Source of the DNA: Ustulina deusta
Lineage: Eukaryota > Ascomycota > Sordariomycetes > Xylariales > Xylariaceae
DNA: 64,000 nt
Direction of reading: 5' to 3'
Assembly: GCA_023159155.1 (NCBI GenBank)
Contig: JAJNNX010000019.1
Span: forward strand, 372,001-436,000
Shown: in pieces, positions 11,515 through 23,272 of the stretch
How the letters are laid out: each line of letters begins with the position of its first letter
Position numbering within the stretch: the stretch's first letter is position 1
Position numbers and translations under genes: made by a program
Notes under the pieces: model-generated
What the model was told of the DNA's origin: nothing
Database searches by the model: none
Seen by the model: the letters and a program-made list of their open reading frames with translations, nothing else

Positions 11515-12359
11515 TGTTACAAATGGGGATTTGGGGGATTTGGCAAAACATCACATCGTATCTAAAAAGCACTGTCCTGCCCCAAGGGGATGCTAGGTCA
11601 TAGAAATCTACGGCAACCGCTGTGATAGACCGCTACCAACACCTTTTGTGCTCGGGATCTGCTTGCATAGATTGGAAGCTCATTGATGGGCTTCGCATTG
11701 GCGTCAGGAAGAGATACCACAAGTCAATACATGAATTAAAGAAATCACTGGCTTAGTATCCTCGAAAGGCTATACACAGTGCTTGCATCTGCATTTGTAT
11801 TACCACGTTTCCTATCCCTCCTTATTAACCTTCAGTCCAGCCAGACCTAGAAAGAAGCTAGCGAGACCAAATGCACCTGGGTCTGGCTGGCGCACTCTCG
11901 AAACCAGAACCGCCGACGTCCCTGTGCGGACTCCACTTCTGTCACACACTAAGCAGTAGGTACCTAGTGGTTGCTGGACCTGAAGTACGGTTAGACAATT
12001 GGGGGTATGGGGATGAAAATGGTGGGGGGAGTTAATTTTGTGCTGTACTGGTACCTATGTCACAGGTACCGGGGGTATTGTGGCTTATGAAAGGATACTT
12101 AGGTATGTACCTACCTTACCTTAGGTATCTAGAGAGGTACTTTATTGCTATTGTGGCTTGGCCGCTATATTTCCTATTGTGCCCCACGTTCGATTATCAA
12201 CTGAAATTGGTGGGATTGGGATTTTGCTTGTGATCAGTGACTCAACTTTTACCCGGTACATTCAACGCCTTTGTTAAGCATGAATATTTCACGAAATATT
12301 ATTAGCACAAGGTATACATCGTGGAGAATATTCACTGTGACAACGCACAAATAGTTTTG
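11515..12359. other. Intergenic region, smd2 to gcd2
   Basis: No gene is seen. Tandem GGTA/TACC-type motifs cluster at about 11955-11970 and 12045-12145. The rest is unremarkable sequence leading into the gcd2 leader. Confidence 0.5.
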
Positions 12360-12413
12360 ATGCAGATTTACCTCTCCACGCGCCCAATTTGGAACACCGT
12401 GCCGTGCGACTGA
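12360..12413 (+). promoter_or_regulatory. Upstream ORF in the gcd2 leader
   Basis: A 17-codon open frame (ATG at 12360, TGA at 12411-12413) ends 87 nt before the gcd2 start, with no other ATG in between. Whether it is in the mRNA depends on the unknown transcription start. Confidence 0.4.
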
Positions 12414-12500
12414 TTCCCCGCCATCGGCAGCCCGAACACCACCTTCATTCCAGCAACGTACTTTCTTGTCGCGTAGTCGCTGAGACCAGGCAGATCGGCT

Positions 12501-13954
12501 ATGTCAACAGTCGCCAGCGAACCTCCGGCGGAGGCAAAACCTAAGAGTGTGGAAAAGCCTCAAAACACGCCAGCAAACACACCAGCCCCTCCAAATGCAG
12601 AGTCGCAGACTCAAGGCGACAATGCAGTCCCACCCGCGGCCACCAAACTCTCCGGTGCGGCACTGAAGGCGAAAGCTAAAGCAGAGAAGCAAGCACGACG
12701 AGCCCAAGCGAAGGCTTCCAAAGAGGCGGCCCCGGCTGGTGGACCAGCGCCCACACCGGGTGGACAATCGGGCCATCCGACCCCAGAGCCCAAGGGGAAC
12801 AAGGCAAAGAACAAACCAGACGGAGGCCGACCCGCCGACTCGGGCGCGCCTGGGAGAGCTGCCGGATCCAGGGGATCCATATCAGTCATCCCCCCCAAAC
12901 CAGAGAGCTCGATACCGGAGTGTTTCAGTCATCTTTCCATGGCCAAGAGATTGCCAATCACACAGGCCGACAAGGATGTCCACCCCACAGTTTTGACCCT
13001 TGGCCAACAGATGGCGACTTTCGCCATTGACGAGAGCATCACCAGATTAAAAGCTACACTACTGGCTTTTAAAAAGGTAGGATCTGCATATGCAGTGCCT
13101 ATGTGCTAGGCTGATGCTGACTATGTCACCAGGTGATTGATTCGTACACTACACCGCCTGGAAACACGCTCGCACGGCATCTCACGCCTCATGTCTTGAA
13201 CCCGCAAATCGAGTATCTGAGCGCTTGCCGTCCGATGTGTTTTTCTATGGGAAATGCCATCCGCTGGCTGAAATTACAAGTCAGTAAGATTGATCCCGAC
13301 GTACCGGATTTCGAGGCCAAAAAACAGCTTTGCGCGAGCATAGATGCATTTATACAAGAGCGCATCAACTTTGCAGATGTTGTTATTACCCAAAGGGCTG
13401 CCGATTCCATTCAAAATGATGACGTAATCTTGGTGTATGGCCGAAATACGCTTGTCGAGCGAACACTGCTCCATGCTCACTTAGTGGATGGCAAAAAGTT
13501 CGATGTTATCATAATTGATGACCCGTACGAACAACAGGGCCAAAATTTGGCCACGACGCTGATCGAAGAGGGAATTAAAGTCTCGTATAGCGGCGATTTC
13601 GGTGCGCTGCGGTCCCATGTCAAGGTTGCCGATAGAATACTCCTCGGTGCTGAAGGAATGTTCAGCAATGGAGCCTTGTATGGCCGCTGTGGCACTTGTG
13701 ATCTGGCTATAGCCGCGAAGGATTTCGGGAAGCAGGTCTATGCACTTTGCGAGACTATCAGTATCACCGACAGAGTATCGACAGACTCGCTCACATATAA
13801 CGAGATTGACCCGGAGAGGTGTTCCGGCACTTCGTTTAGATTACTTTACGATACCACTCTGAGCCATTATCTATCGACTGTGGTGACTGAAATATCCAGC
13901 GCCCAGCCAACTTCGGTCTCGTATCTGCTGCGGAAACTCGAAGACTCCAACTAG
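12501..13954 (+). CDS. gcd2: Translation initiation factor eIF2B subunit delta
   Basis: eIF2B is the guanine nucleotide exchange factor for eIF2; the delta subunit belongs to the regulatory subcomplex that senses phosphorylated eIF2. Two exons, 12501-13076 and 13133-13954, flank a 56-nt intron and give 465 residues. The first 140 residues are disordered and rich in Ala, Pro and Lys (KAKAKAEKQARRAQAKA), as in other delta subunits. The IF-2B domain follows from about residue 140 (FSHLSMAKRLPITQADKD), with VHPTVLTLGQQ, the second-exon core RPMCFSMGNAIRWLK, ILVYGRN, FDVIIIDD, ADRILLGAEGMFSNGALYGR and the C-terminal QVYALCET. The Rossmann-like part is complete, so the gene looks functional. Confidence 0.93.
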
Positions 13955-14289
13955 AGGATGGATCTCAGAGATTACGAGTAGTGGGCAGCACCTATGCGCA
14001 TTTCGGATTTGAAATAGCGTCTGTGCATCATACAAGATCTAGGGGAGGACTAGTTTGCATACAGCGAGTTATGCAGCCGACCGTCTCACTAGGAGAGGCA
14101 GCAGAACTAGAGATAGGGGGTACACAGAAAAGATCATAGCGAAATGCGATGTTGGTAACAAGATGATGGTTTACTACGATTCGGAATTGTGATTATTCGC
14201 AAGTGACGCTCGGTGTTGTTGGCTTTGTCGCTGTGCTACCAGAATCCCCATATCTTATGTACAATTAACGTCGACGAGATGTTGACTCG
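13955..14289. other. Convergent intergenic region, nothing seen
   Basis: This is the 3' region between gcd2 (+) and the small complex I gene (-). No further feature is recognised. Confidence 0.6.
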
Positions 14290-14645
14290 TTACGACGCTC
14301 CCGCTTCGGCATCGCGAGCTGCTTTCCTCGCCCGCTTCTCCAGAATTGACCGCTTGCGTTCCTCTAGAATTGCTACTTGTCGCTCGTCAACGCCCTGTAG
14401 CCAGTATCCGAAGCTCGCACCGACGCCTGCGAAAACGGGGTATGCCCATAATGAGCCCCTATTGAAGAAAGGTCGCATTTCGAGGCCGAGCTGCCAGAAG
14501 CGGACGGCAACGCCTAAAACAAGCGGTTAGCTATACGTTCTCGGCCGAACGAAACAGCTCATAGTTGTCGATGGGAGAATTCGCAGGTCCGAGGGGGCTA
14601 GGCCGTCATACCGAAGCCGGTCCAGAAGAGGACTCTGTGCACCAT
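14290..14645 (-). CDS. Small complex I accessory subunit (NDUFC2/NUXM-like), probable
   Basis: Two exons, 14645-14612 and 14513-14290, are joined across a 98-nt intron that has a GCTAAC branch site and TTTTAG acceptor, giving 85 residues. The protein starts MVHRVLFWTGFG, has a first hydrophobic segment (about 4-20), a second one in LWAYPVFAGVGASFGYWL (about 33-52), and a charged C-terminal helix with ILEERKRSILEKRARKAAR. This architecture matches the fungal relatives of the NDUFC2/NUXM subunit of mitochondrial NADH:ubiquinone oxidoreductase, which I recall from other Pezizomycotina; the family name is from memory and less certain than the gene structure. It lies divergent to shg1, about 590 bp away. 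An alternative is another small inner-membrane protein. Confidence 0.6.
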
Positions 14646-15231
14646 TGTGGGTGACGGGAGGGGATATTCGCCTCGATGGCCGGCTCTAGTGTATTGCCTT
14701 CGTGGCAGACAGGTCGTCGATGCCCTCTCAATATGTGGTTGGCTCCGTTGGTGGTGATTGGGGCGATGGATGGTGATAGCGACGGTTGAATCGGCTGGAT
14801 CTGATGTTCGAGGCTTGAGGACGCAGTGGAATTAAAGATGCAGCAAATGGCAGGGCGTCGTAGCTGCGCACAGACCATTTCAAATGGGTCGGTTGGAATG
14901 TGCTTACATAATGGATGGGCAGGTGGAATAGGTCTATTGGTACCTAACCTAGTCTAGTCTAGTCTTGGAAATAGCGTACGTAGCTGGGTGCTGAAGACTG
15001 AATGAGACGGCTGCATATCTCAATTTCCTCCCGCGGCGTCCTCAATCTTCGATGCAATAGTTTTCTTCTGTTCGTCTACATAGCGTCCTCCGACAACTCG
15101 TTCGTGAGAAAGGCCCCATGGGTGCTTGAAGAAAACGGAGTAGGAGCCCCGTACACCAAAGCCATCACCATTTCATTCCTGATTTGACGTAACATCATAA
15201 CCGAGGCCATCAGGCCTCTTCAGTCGTCGCC
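14646..15231. promoter_or_regulatory. Divergent promoter region, complex I subunit / shg1
   Basis: This 586-bp region lies between divergent starts. A run of CTAGT repeats is seen near 14947-14963. No specific site can be named. Confidence 0.4.
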
Positions 15232-18043
15232 ATGGCGTCCACAGAGCAAACCCCCGCTCCATTCAATGGAATCACACCTCTTCAACCGCGGAGATTCAAG
15301 GCTTCAGATCTTCCTTTGCCGTCAGCTACACGGTCAGCGATCGAAGGGCTGGCCCACAGCTTCAAGAAGAAGGGTGGGTACGATGCGATCCGCAAGCAAG
15401 TCTGGGAGAAGTTTGAACAAAGCGTAAGTCGACCGCGTCGCTTACCGTGTCCCGCGCACGGCAAAACAGGTCTCTAACAGCTACAACCATTAGGATTACG
15501 AAGTACAAGTCACCAAGTCGATTCTCGAAGTGGCCGAACAAGAAGTCGAGCGCAACCCAGGCCAGCTTCTTACCCTCGAACGCCGCAAAGCCGCTGCTTT
15601 GATTGATGGTGCCCTCGATCGCTCTGGTGTCTACCAGAAGGCCGAAGCTGTTCTCGACCAACTTATCGATGTGAAGGCCATAGAAGCTCGAATGCGCGAG
15701 CTACGCCAGGCTGAAATTGGCGCCGAAAAGGCGGAAGAAGAGCGAATCCGTGGTTCCAAGACAGACGAGGAATATGCTGCAGAATCAACCGCAAAATTAG
15801 CTGCTCGCGAACAACTTCGTCAAGAAATCCGTCTAAAGGAGAAGCAAATACAAGAAGAAAAACTCAAGATCGAACGCGAAGAGAGAAAGAAGCGAGAGCG
15901 CGAACGAGAACGCGAGCTTGAGGCAGCCGAGGCGAAACGTAAGGAAGAGCGCGACGCCCGTCGGCGAGAAAGAGAAAAGAAGGAAGAGGAGCGCCAGCGC
16001 GATAGGGAGAAGGAGCGGGAAGAGCGGCGCCGAGCTCGGGAGCGTGACCGTGATCACGAGAGAGATCTCGATGGAGACGCCCGACGCAGGTCCAGATCGA
16101 GGTCAAGGTCGCATCACTGGGATAGGGACCGTGATAGAAGTCGGCGACGCGATAGCCGTGAGCGGCGCCGACGTGAGCGGTCTCCCCGAGAGGAGCGTGA
16201 TCGTGGGAAAACCGAAGACATCAAGAAGCAGCTCACCAAGGAGGACCTCGAAAGACTGGAACAAGAAGCACTTGCAGATCTTCTACGCGAAAGCAACAAG
16301 GACAATTCTAAACCGCTTGAGATCGAGATTGATCAAGCTCTGGCACCGCCTCCTCGAAGAACAAAACCCGCCTCTGCAATACAGCCTATACGCCGCGACT
16401 CCACGAAACCATTGGATCCGAAGAAGCTGGAACCAGTAAAGGTGGAGTCCAGAGGTTCGATAATAAAAGACTCTAAGAGCACCAAAGAACCAAAAGATGG
16501 GAAATCCAGGGAGTCTAAGGATGCTTCAGAGCCTCAGGAAATCATGGATATAAAAGATTCTAAGGATCTGAAGACGAAGAACGAGCGAAAGTCTAGTCCC
16601 ACACCATCGCGACATCATCGAGATCGATCACATAGTCCGCTAGATGACCGTAGACATCGTGAGCGGGGTCGAGAACGTAGTCACTCACGTGGCAAAGTTG
16701 ATAGGCGAGATAGGAGCAGATCACCCCATCGATCAGACCGTAGAGAGCGAAGCAGATCAAGAAATCGCGCAAGAGAAAGAACGCCCGAGAAAGATACCTA
16801 CCGGCCTGGAGATCGCTATAGAAGCCGATCACGACAACGGGATAGGGATGCCAGAGGTCGGTCCGGGACACGACCCGAACGGAGAGACCGCAGCCGCTCT
16901 CTAGATCGCTACAGGCCCGATCGTAGAGAACGGAGTCGTTCTCTTGCCAGAGATGACCACGAGAAGCGGGCTCGAAATCCCTCAAGAGCTCGCCCTAGCC
17001 AACGAGATAGCCACCGGGGCCGCTCTCGTTCACCACGGGATCGTACAGAGAGACGGGATAGAAGTCGCTCGAAGCTAGCATCTGACCGCAGAGAACCCAG
17101 CCGGTCTGCTCGGCGTGCACGTAGCCAGGACAGGGACAAAGATAAGGCCCATCATAGTGAGAGGCCACGGGACCGCGCGGGCGAACGGGAAAAGGAACAT
17201 AAAGGAGACCGAGACCGTGATCAAGCCGTTGAACGCGAGAAGGAACGTGGAGATCGTGATCGCGAGCACGATCGTAGAAGCCGTTCCAGATCTCGACCAA
17301 CAACATCGAAAGGACCTACCTTAAATGACGCTGAAACATGGAAGCAAAGCGAAATCAAAAGGCGCGAGCAGGAAGCAAAAGCATATCTGAAGGCACAGAA
17401 AGAAGCTCGTGAGAAGGGACTACCCGTTCCCGGGCTTGATGATAGACGGAGTACCGGGGACCGCTCCCCCGAGGTAAAAAGGTCGCGTGTCCCTGATGAG
17501 ATCGATCGTTATCGACCTGGAGAACGCGATCGTGACCGAGATCGGGACCGGGACAGGGAGAGGGAGAGGGACAGAGATCGGGATCGAGACCGTGAGAGGG
17601 AGTCTGACAAGCGAGCAGACAAATATCCTGAACGAGATCGAGAGCGGGGCGACCGTGATCGGGACGAGCGACGTGACAGGGACCATGAAAGAGACCGGGA
17701 TCGGGATCGGGATCGGGAGCGAGATCGAGATCGTGATCGTGATAGCCGGCGTGAACGACGGCGAAGTCGAAGTAGAAGTCGAAGTCGACGCCGTGAACGT
17801 GACCGCGAACGCAGCCGGGACAAGAACCGAAGCCGGGACCGTGAGAGGGCCCGTTCTCGTTCCCGAGATAGATATCGTGACGGCGACAGGGACAGGGACA
17901 GGGATAGGGACCGAGACCGGGACCGGGACAGGGATCGCAATAAGGAGAGAGAGCGCGATAGAGACCATGACCGAGACAGACGCAGTCGACGCGAAAGAAG
18001 CACATCTCGCCGAGATAGGCGCAGGCGCAGCCGAAGCCCCTGA
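15232..18043 (+). CDS. shg1: COMPASS subunit Shg1 with long RD/RS-rich tail
   Basis: Shg1 is a subunit of the Set1/COMPASS histone H3K4 methyltransferase. Two exons, 15232-15423 and 15494-18043, flank a 70-nt intron and give 913 residues. The BOD1/SHG1 domain spans about residues 20-130 (RSAIEGLAHSFKKKGGYDAI, then the second exon with VTKSILEVAEQEVERNP and YQKAEAVLDQLIDVKAIEARM). A charged coiled coil (about 140-230) follows, and from about 240 to the end the protein is dominated by Arg-Asp, Arg-Ser and Glu-Arg dipeptides, like SR-type splicing factors. Baker's yeast Shg1, as I recall, is far shorter, so the tail is a filamentous-fungal extension or a fusion. The start has an excellent context (GCC ATG G). 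The tail's cryptic hexamer repeats keep several other frames open on both strands. Confidence 0.8.
17540..17960 (+). repeat. Cryptic hexamer repeats encoding Arg-Asp runs
   Basis: Within shg1 the DNA is made of variants of CGGGAC/CGAGAT/CGTGAT, which encode alternating Arg-Asp and Arg-Glu. Because of this periodicity, both other forward frames and all antisense frames are open for 180-216 codons here; those frames should not be read as genes. Confidence 0.8.
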
Positions 18044-20210
18044 GTTATGCCCATCACAATAGGCACTTGAATTTCAACACTCGGTGTATAGAAACATGAT
18101 GATTATGACCTTTTCATTGAAAATGTACAACTATGTAAAACCAAGGGATTTGGGCCGCGGGGAAGGCAGATAAGCTTCTGCAGGATACCTCAATTTGATT
18201 ATCTCAAGGACAGGCCCAGGAACGAAGCATATAGCAAGGTTTCAAGGTCTTTTCTATGCCCCCTCAGGAAATTACTCTGGCCCCTGTGGTGTATCGTGGA
18301 ACTCGCAGGCGGCCCAGACGTTACTATGAGAGTTCACTCATCTAAGACAATTCTGATTATCCTGTGTGAACTGTTATATTGCATGCCAATTTGCATTATC
18401 ATAATAACAGCTGAATATATATTATGTAATATGACGGCGAGTAGTGATATTCAAACTGGTCTGACCACACCGTGATAGCTGCCGCCGCTAAGCCACACTT
18501 CTCCAGCAGCGTCGATCGCGGCTGAAGACCCACCTCCTAGTAACTGGTTTCGAGTGTTGTTGCATCACGCTGTACTGCAAGGGACCTGAGATTCCGAAGC
18601 AAGGTTACACCTGGACTGGATTCAATGGCCCATTAGAAAATCAAGCTGTTAGTCTACATTTAAATACAAAGCATCAGCCAAGTTTAGGACTACAATACAT
18701 GCTTACGGTTTTAAACAATAGACCCCAGCTAGGCAGCGACGTTAAAGAAGTAGAGGCCTAGCAGCTTGAAACTCATTGAAGGTGACTAACAGTACGGATA
18801 GCTCGAGATGCTTGCGGTAATAATTTATGCGCCGATAACATCCATGTATTTATGGGTCCCACCTCCTCGCAGCATGATATCCAGACTCGGACCTTTCAAA
18901 AGGGTCGCATTGATGCAGCCATTCGGCTTATGCACAAGTACTAAATTAAGCCAAAAAAAAACCAGCTTGAAGAGATTTACTGTAGGTGAAACAGTAACCT
19001 GAGGGTTAACTAAGCTTTATCAATTTTTTTTTCAATTGTTTTTGCTCTTTATTTCCAGTGATGGAGTATTATTAAATACTATCGACTATACTTGGCCTTG
19101 GGACTATTGGAGCATCAGGTACCGTACTACCTACGCTATTGCTCACGGCGTTCAAGCTCGAGTGGGTTGAATACACGTCACCACCAGGACAAAATAGGAA
19201 GATGTTTAGACAACGGCCCAGATAATTAGCTCTTGGCTGTTGTTCGAGGCATTACAGAACAAAAGCGGGCCCTTGGCAGCTCTGAGCCCCACCTCCCGTT
19301 AAGGAATACGCTGGTCGTAACGGTGAGCCACTAACACTTATCGGGCGGAGGCAGAAATCCACCCGCTCTAGCCGACCCAGCAAACAGCTACCTACCTACG
19401 CATAGGTACCTCTTGTACCTAGTGCCCAGACCCATTACGACTCTTCCCGCTCAGCCCGAGCAAATCGTGGAAGGTGCGTTACTGATAGATACATTACAAG
19501 ACCGGCGCACAGTCGCCAGAATACTTGTACCTAATATGTACAGCGATGGACATGTAGGCATACACTACACTGGCTGGCATCTGTAACAGGGCGCTAATAC
19601 ACCAGACAGCAGCAAGCGGACTGCTTCTCCTCCTCCGTCTCCTCCTCCTCTCTCCTCCTCGACCACCCAAGTTAGGTAGGTAGGTACTGCACTCACGCGG
19701 GCCAGGTCTGACTACGACTACCGATTTACCCCAACCTTCGCTGTGACAAGTCACAGCTCGACCAGGTACCTTTTCTTCCTCCTCCAAGCTGGCTTGCTCT
19801 CCTCCCTCACCCAGACCAATTGTCTCAGCAGGCAGCGACATCATTCGCTTTCTTTGCCCATTGCCTTCTCTGTATCTTCTTTTCTGTTGCCATTGTTATC
19901 CCGTCCAGCCTGGTGCGTTCCGCGAACCCGCCCTTACCTTGGCCACCCGGGAGCGTCAGCGTCTCGACTCGCCTTATCGCCGCCACATTCCACACTGGCG
20001 TAGGCAATTGAGTGTGCGACTGCGACCACGACCACGACAACCGCAATCGTCCTACGTCCCGCCTAGCCAGCCAGCCATCCTCTCGTGTTTCCAATAAACC
20101 TACTCCGACGTCCGATCACGTCTCGATTCCCATCTTTGTATACTATCGGCGGTTCATTTCTTCCTTATCGCCCGTGTCTGGGTGCCCGTCCTCGACAACT
20201 CCCCGGCCGG
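18044..20210. other. Long intergenic region upstream of ssh4
   Basis: No gene is recognised in 2.2 kb. The part from about 18350 to 19100 is AT-rich with small homopolymer runs; 19380-19440 and 19670-19690 carry TACC/GGTA clusters; 19740-20200 is pyrimidine-rich and is probably the long ssh4 leader. Confidence 0.5.
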
Positions 20211-20245
20211 ATGACCCTGGCCGAATGACTGTGGCGAAGCGGTGA
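20211..20245 (+). promoter_or_regulatory. Two overlapping upstream ORFs in the ssh4 leader
   Basis: A 5-codon frame (20211-20228) overlaps a 6-codon frame (20225-20245) through the four bases ATGA. The second ends 78 nt before the ssh4 start. Their translation is inferred, not shown. Confidence 0.4.
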
Positions 20246-20323
20246 CGGAAACGTCCCAGCCCTGGATTCTGCTCGTCCGTTCGTTCCACCATCAACCCAC
20301 GAACCATCACAGACAAGCTCAAC

Positions 20324-21917
20324 ATGACGACTCCTCTGGATGGCATCGTCATTGGGCTGCTATCGTCCTTTGGCTCTGCCGTCGTCGTGGCCCTCATCTT
20401 CCTCGTCATCTACTTCTTTCGCCACACCGCGTCTGGTCGCATCTTCCTTGACCGCATCGGCCGTCCTGGCGAATATGACGATGAGCAGGCATTTGCGAGG
20501 GAAGAGGCCGAGGCCCTGGAAACGATGGATGATATGCAGAGGACAGAATACCTAAGAGCAAAAGGTAGACTCGCCCTCTTCGGCTGGGAAATCCGGGACC
20601 ATGCCTTCAACGCCGTGTTGCGTTCGCAGCTAACTCGCTCCCAGCATTTATACAAGGAAATCCACCCGAGTCGGTCCAGACGGACATTTCATTATCCCAA
20701 TATTTAGCTATTCAGGAGAAGGGTGTGTCGGCATGGGAGTTTGAGCCGGAGTTGGAGATTGCCAACTGTTTCGTCGAAGCTAGGACAGAGATCGAGTTCT
20801 TCGACTCGGAGTGTACAGTCATGAGCAATCTCCCCGTGCCAAAGCAAAACGAGGTATATTATTGGGAGGCGAAGATATACGAAAAGCCTGAAGCCACCTT
20901 GTTAAGTATCGGAATGTCTACAAAACCCTATCCGCTGTTTAGGCTTCCAGGTACATGCACCATGTGTTTCTGTCTACGTATTTGCCACTAACGTTGTCGT
21001 TAGGATATCACAAATACTCTGTTGCCTACACATCTACAGGTGCACGGAGATTCAACCAACCCTTTATGCCAACGCCTTACGGGCCTCCGATTGTTCAAGG
21101 CGACGTAGTTGGCGTGGGATACCGCCCTCGAACTGGTACTATCTTCTTCACTCGTAATGGCAGACGGTTAGATGATGTTGTCCATGGCTTGAAATCGCAA
21201 AACTTCTTCCCCTCAGTTGGTGCCAACGGACCCTGCATCGTCCACGTCAATTTTGGACAGGCTGGCTTCGTCTTCATCGAAGCCAACGTGAAGAAATGGG
21301 GGCTGGCGCCGATGACTGGCAGTTTAGCGCCACCGCCACCTTATGGAAGCGAACAAGGCAGCATCCTACTCGAGTCCGGCCGTAGGAAGGACGAGGCTCC
21401 AGGATCACCATCACGAACCCATTCCTATTCACAATCATTCCAGACATATACCAATCGAGGTCCGATACAAGATTCGGGCCACGCACGAACGCGCAGCGGC
21501 AGTTACCGAGTCCTCCCACCTACCAGCCCGGGACCACAGAGAAGTCCTACTGATATTTCTCTGGCGCAATTGGTTCCCTCGGACGAGGCGGGCGAGGGGA
21601 GTGCCACTGGCCATGGCTTCGCGCCCTCTGGAGATCATGTGATCAACATTGCTGGCCTAGGCATGCACGAAGCTTCACATCCACCACCTGAATACACCAG
21701 TCCGGAGCATTCCGACGAGGATGGCTCGGGCAGCGGTTCCGAGAGCGATATTACTCCGTTAATCAGGACTCCAGCGCGGAGTCGTGGCGCTTCTGCTGCC
21801 GCTCTCCGGCCACATAACCCCCCAATTCCCAGTTATAGCGACGCTGTGCGCCAAGGCGCTGGTAGGGATAGGAGCCGAAGTGATACGAGCGCTATGCAAA
21901 GGCGGAGTGGTTATTGA
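20324..21917 (+). CDS. ssh4: Ssh4-type SPRY-domain ubiquitin-ligase adaptor
   Basis: Ssh4 and Ear1 recruit the Rsp5/NEDD4 ubiquitin ligase to endosomal and vacuolar membrane cargo. Three exons, 20324-20564, 20645-20950 and 21004-21917, give 486 residues; both introns keep phase and the first has a GCTAAC branch site. A single membrane segment (about 9-32, VVVALIFLVIYFF) lies near the N-terminus. The SPRY domain (about 110-285) includes YYWEAKIYEK, SIGMSTKPYPLFRLPGYHKYS, GDVVGVGYRP, GTIFFTRNGRRLDD and FGQAGFVFIEANVKKWG. Two PPxY ligase-binding motifs follow, PPPPY (about 292-296) and PPPEY (about 409-413). The combination of one membrane anchor, SPRY and PY motifs is the family's signature. 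The C-terminal 200 residues are otherwise disordered. Confidence 0.88.
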
Positions 21918-22440
21918 GATTGACTGGCTTTTCCTATCCAAACTTGGTCCGGAGTTCGTGGGCGCAGGGGGGCTTAACATAATCGAGGTTGGGAGGGGAT
22001 AAAACAACCCCGCCTAATCAGGAATCCGCACAAGTCAATCGTCAGGTTAGGAAACACTACCAGTCTGTTGTTAGAAATACCCGGCTAGCAAGACATATTG
22101 TAGCCATGAACATGAGAGGCGGAGTTTCAGGTGTCCTTTTCGACGAACAGCTTGAACCAGTCACGGTTTTAGTTACAGCGGTAGCTTATTCCACTGCATC
22201 CTGGGTTTACGACATTAGCACATAGATACATTGCATTGGGAGCCCCAGCTTGGCTGGCTGGTTTGCTAGTTGGTGTTGGGGCAAGTAGATGGTTAGTAGG
22301 CACCCTTATATATCGTATCATGCCTGGAATGCGAAAATGCCCCCATCTTGTTTATTTTACAGCCCTTTTTGTCCGACTTGCTGCGTGACAGGTGAGGCTC
22401 CGAAGACTATCTATGAACTAGCCTCTAGATAGAATAGTCC

Positions 22441-22493
22441 TTTTTTTTATAAAAAAAACCAAAAAGCCCCCCCCCCAAAAAAAACCCCCCCTT
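22441..22493. repeat. Block of alternating homopolymers
   Basis: A T run is followed by runs of A, C, A and C, broken only by single bases. Such a block is unusual in real sequence and could be low-quality or collapsed assembly as well as a genuine low-complexity tract. Confidence 0.6.
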
Positions 22494-23251
22494 CCAAGGC
22501 GTGCTCGACGCCCACATCCAATGATATTGAGTGATGCCTAAAGGCCTGACGTGGACAGGGTATTTGCTTTGTCCTACTCCATTACTCAAGGCGTTATCAC
22601 CTGAGGTGTTTTCCCGAGACTACTTCTTTCCGGTCTTATGCTGCTCATGAGACCGTATTGCATCAGCTCCCCGCACACAGCATTAGCTCTGAGGAAGCTG
22701 GAAGGGCATCTTTGACTAGACCATTTTGTCGAAAAGCAGCGTTGGGGAAGATCGCTACGAGATATCATGGCACGAATATTAACTTGGTTGAGCCCGGTTT
22801 ACGCCCAACATGACCTTCTCCTCCTCCTCCTCTCTGCTTACCTCGTCGTGTCTCTTTATTCAACTAGACTAGGTATCTACTATCGATGACGACACAAGCA
22901 TCATCACAACCGCATACCAACGGAACGGCATCCTCTGCGAATGTTTCTACCGACACCGGAAATCAATGTGTACGGTCCCGGGAATGCGGCAGCGAATCTT
23001 GGGCGTGGGCGCCTTTGTATGTATATATATGTTGCTGAAATACTGCTTTAGTGTCGAGAGGCGCTAGAGCTGTAGATTTTGTTTTCATCATATATATATG
23101 CCTAGTGAATCGCCCTGCAACGTGTCACGGTTGCCTTTTGGACCGGTCGCTCGGTAACGACGGGGTGTCGTGATAGGCGTACGGACGACGTGCTCCATAA
23201 TATATGATATCGGGACCTTTTTTTTTTTGGCTCGTGGGCTTTCCACATGGC

Positions 23252-23272
23252 GATCGATCGATCGATCGATCG
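23252..23272. repeat. GATC tetranucleotide repeat
   Basis: About five tandem copies of GATC/CGAT. Confidence 0.9.

Noticed and set aside
17355..18066. Several 180-216 codon frames on both strands
   Set aside because: All overlap the shg1 RD/RS tail and arise from its hexamer repeats.
20243..20260. TGACGGAAACG, similar to the start of the 71-bp element
   Set aside because: Similarity stops after about ten bases; no hairpin, TATA box or target-site duplication.
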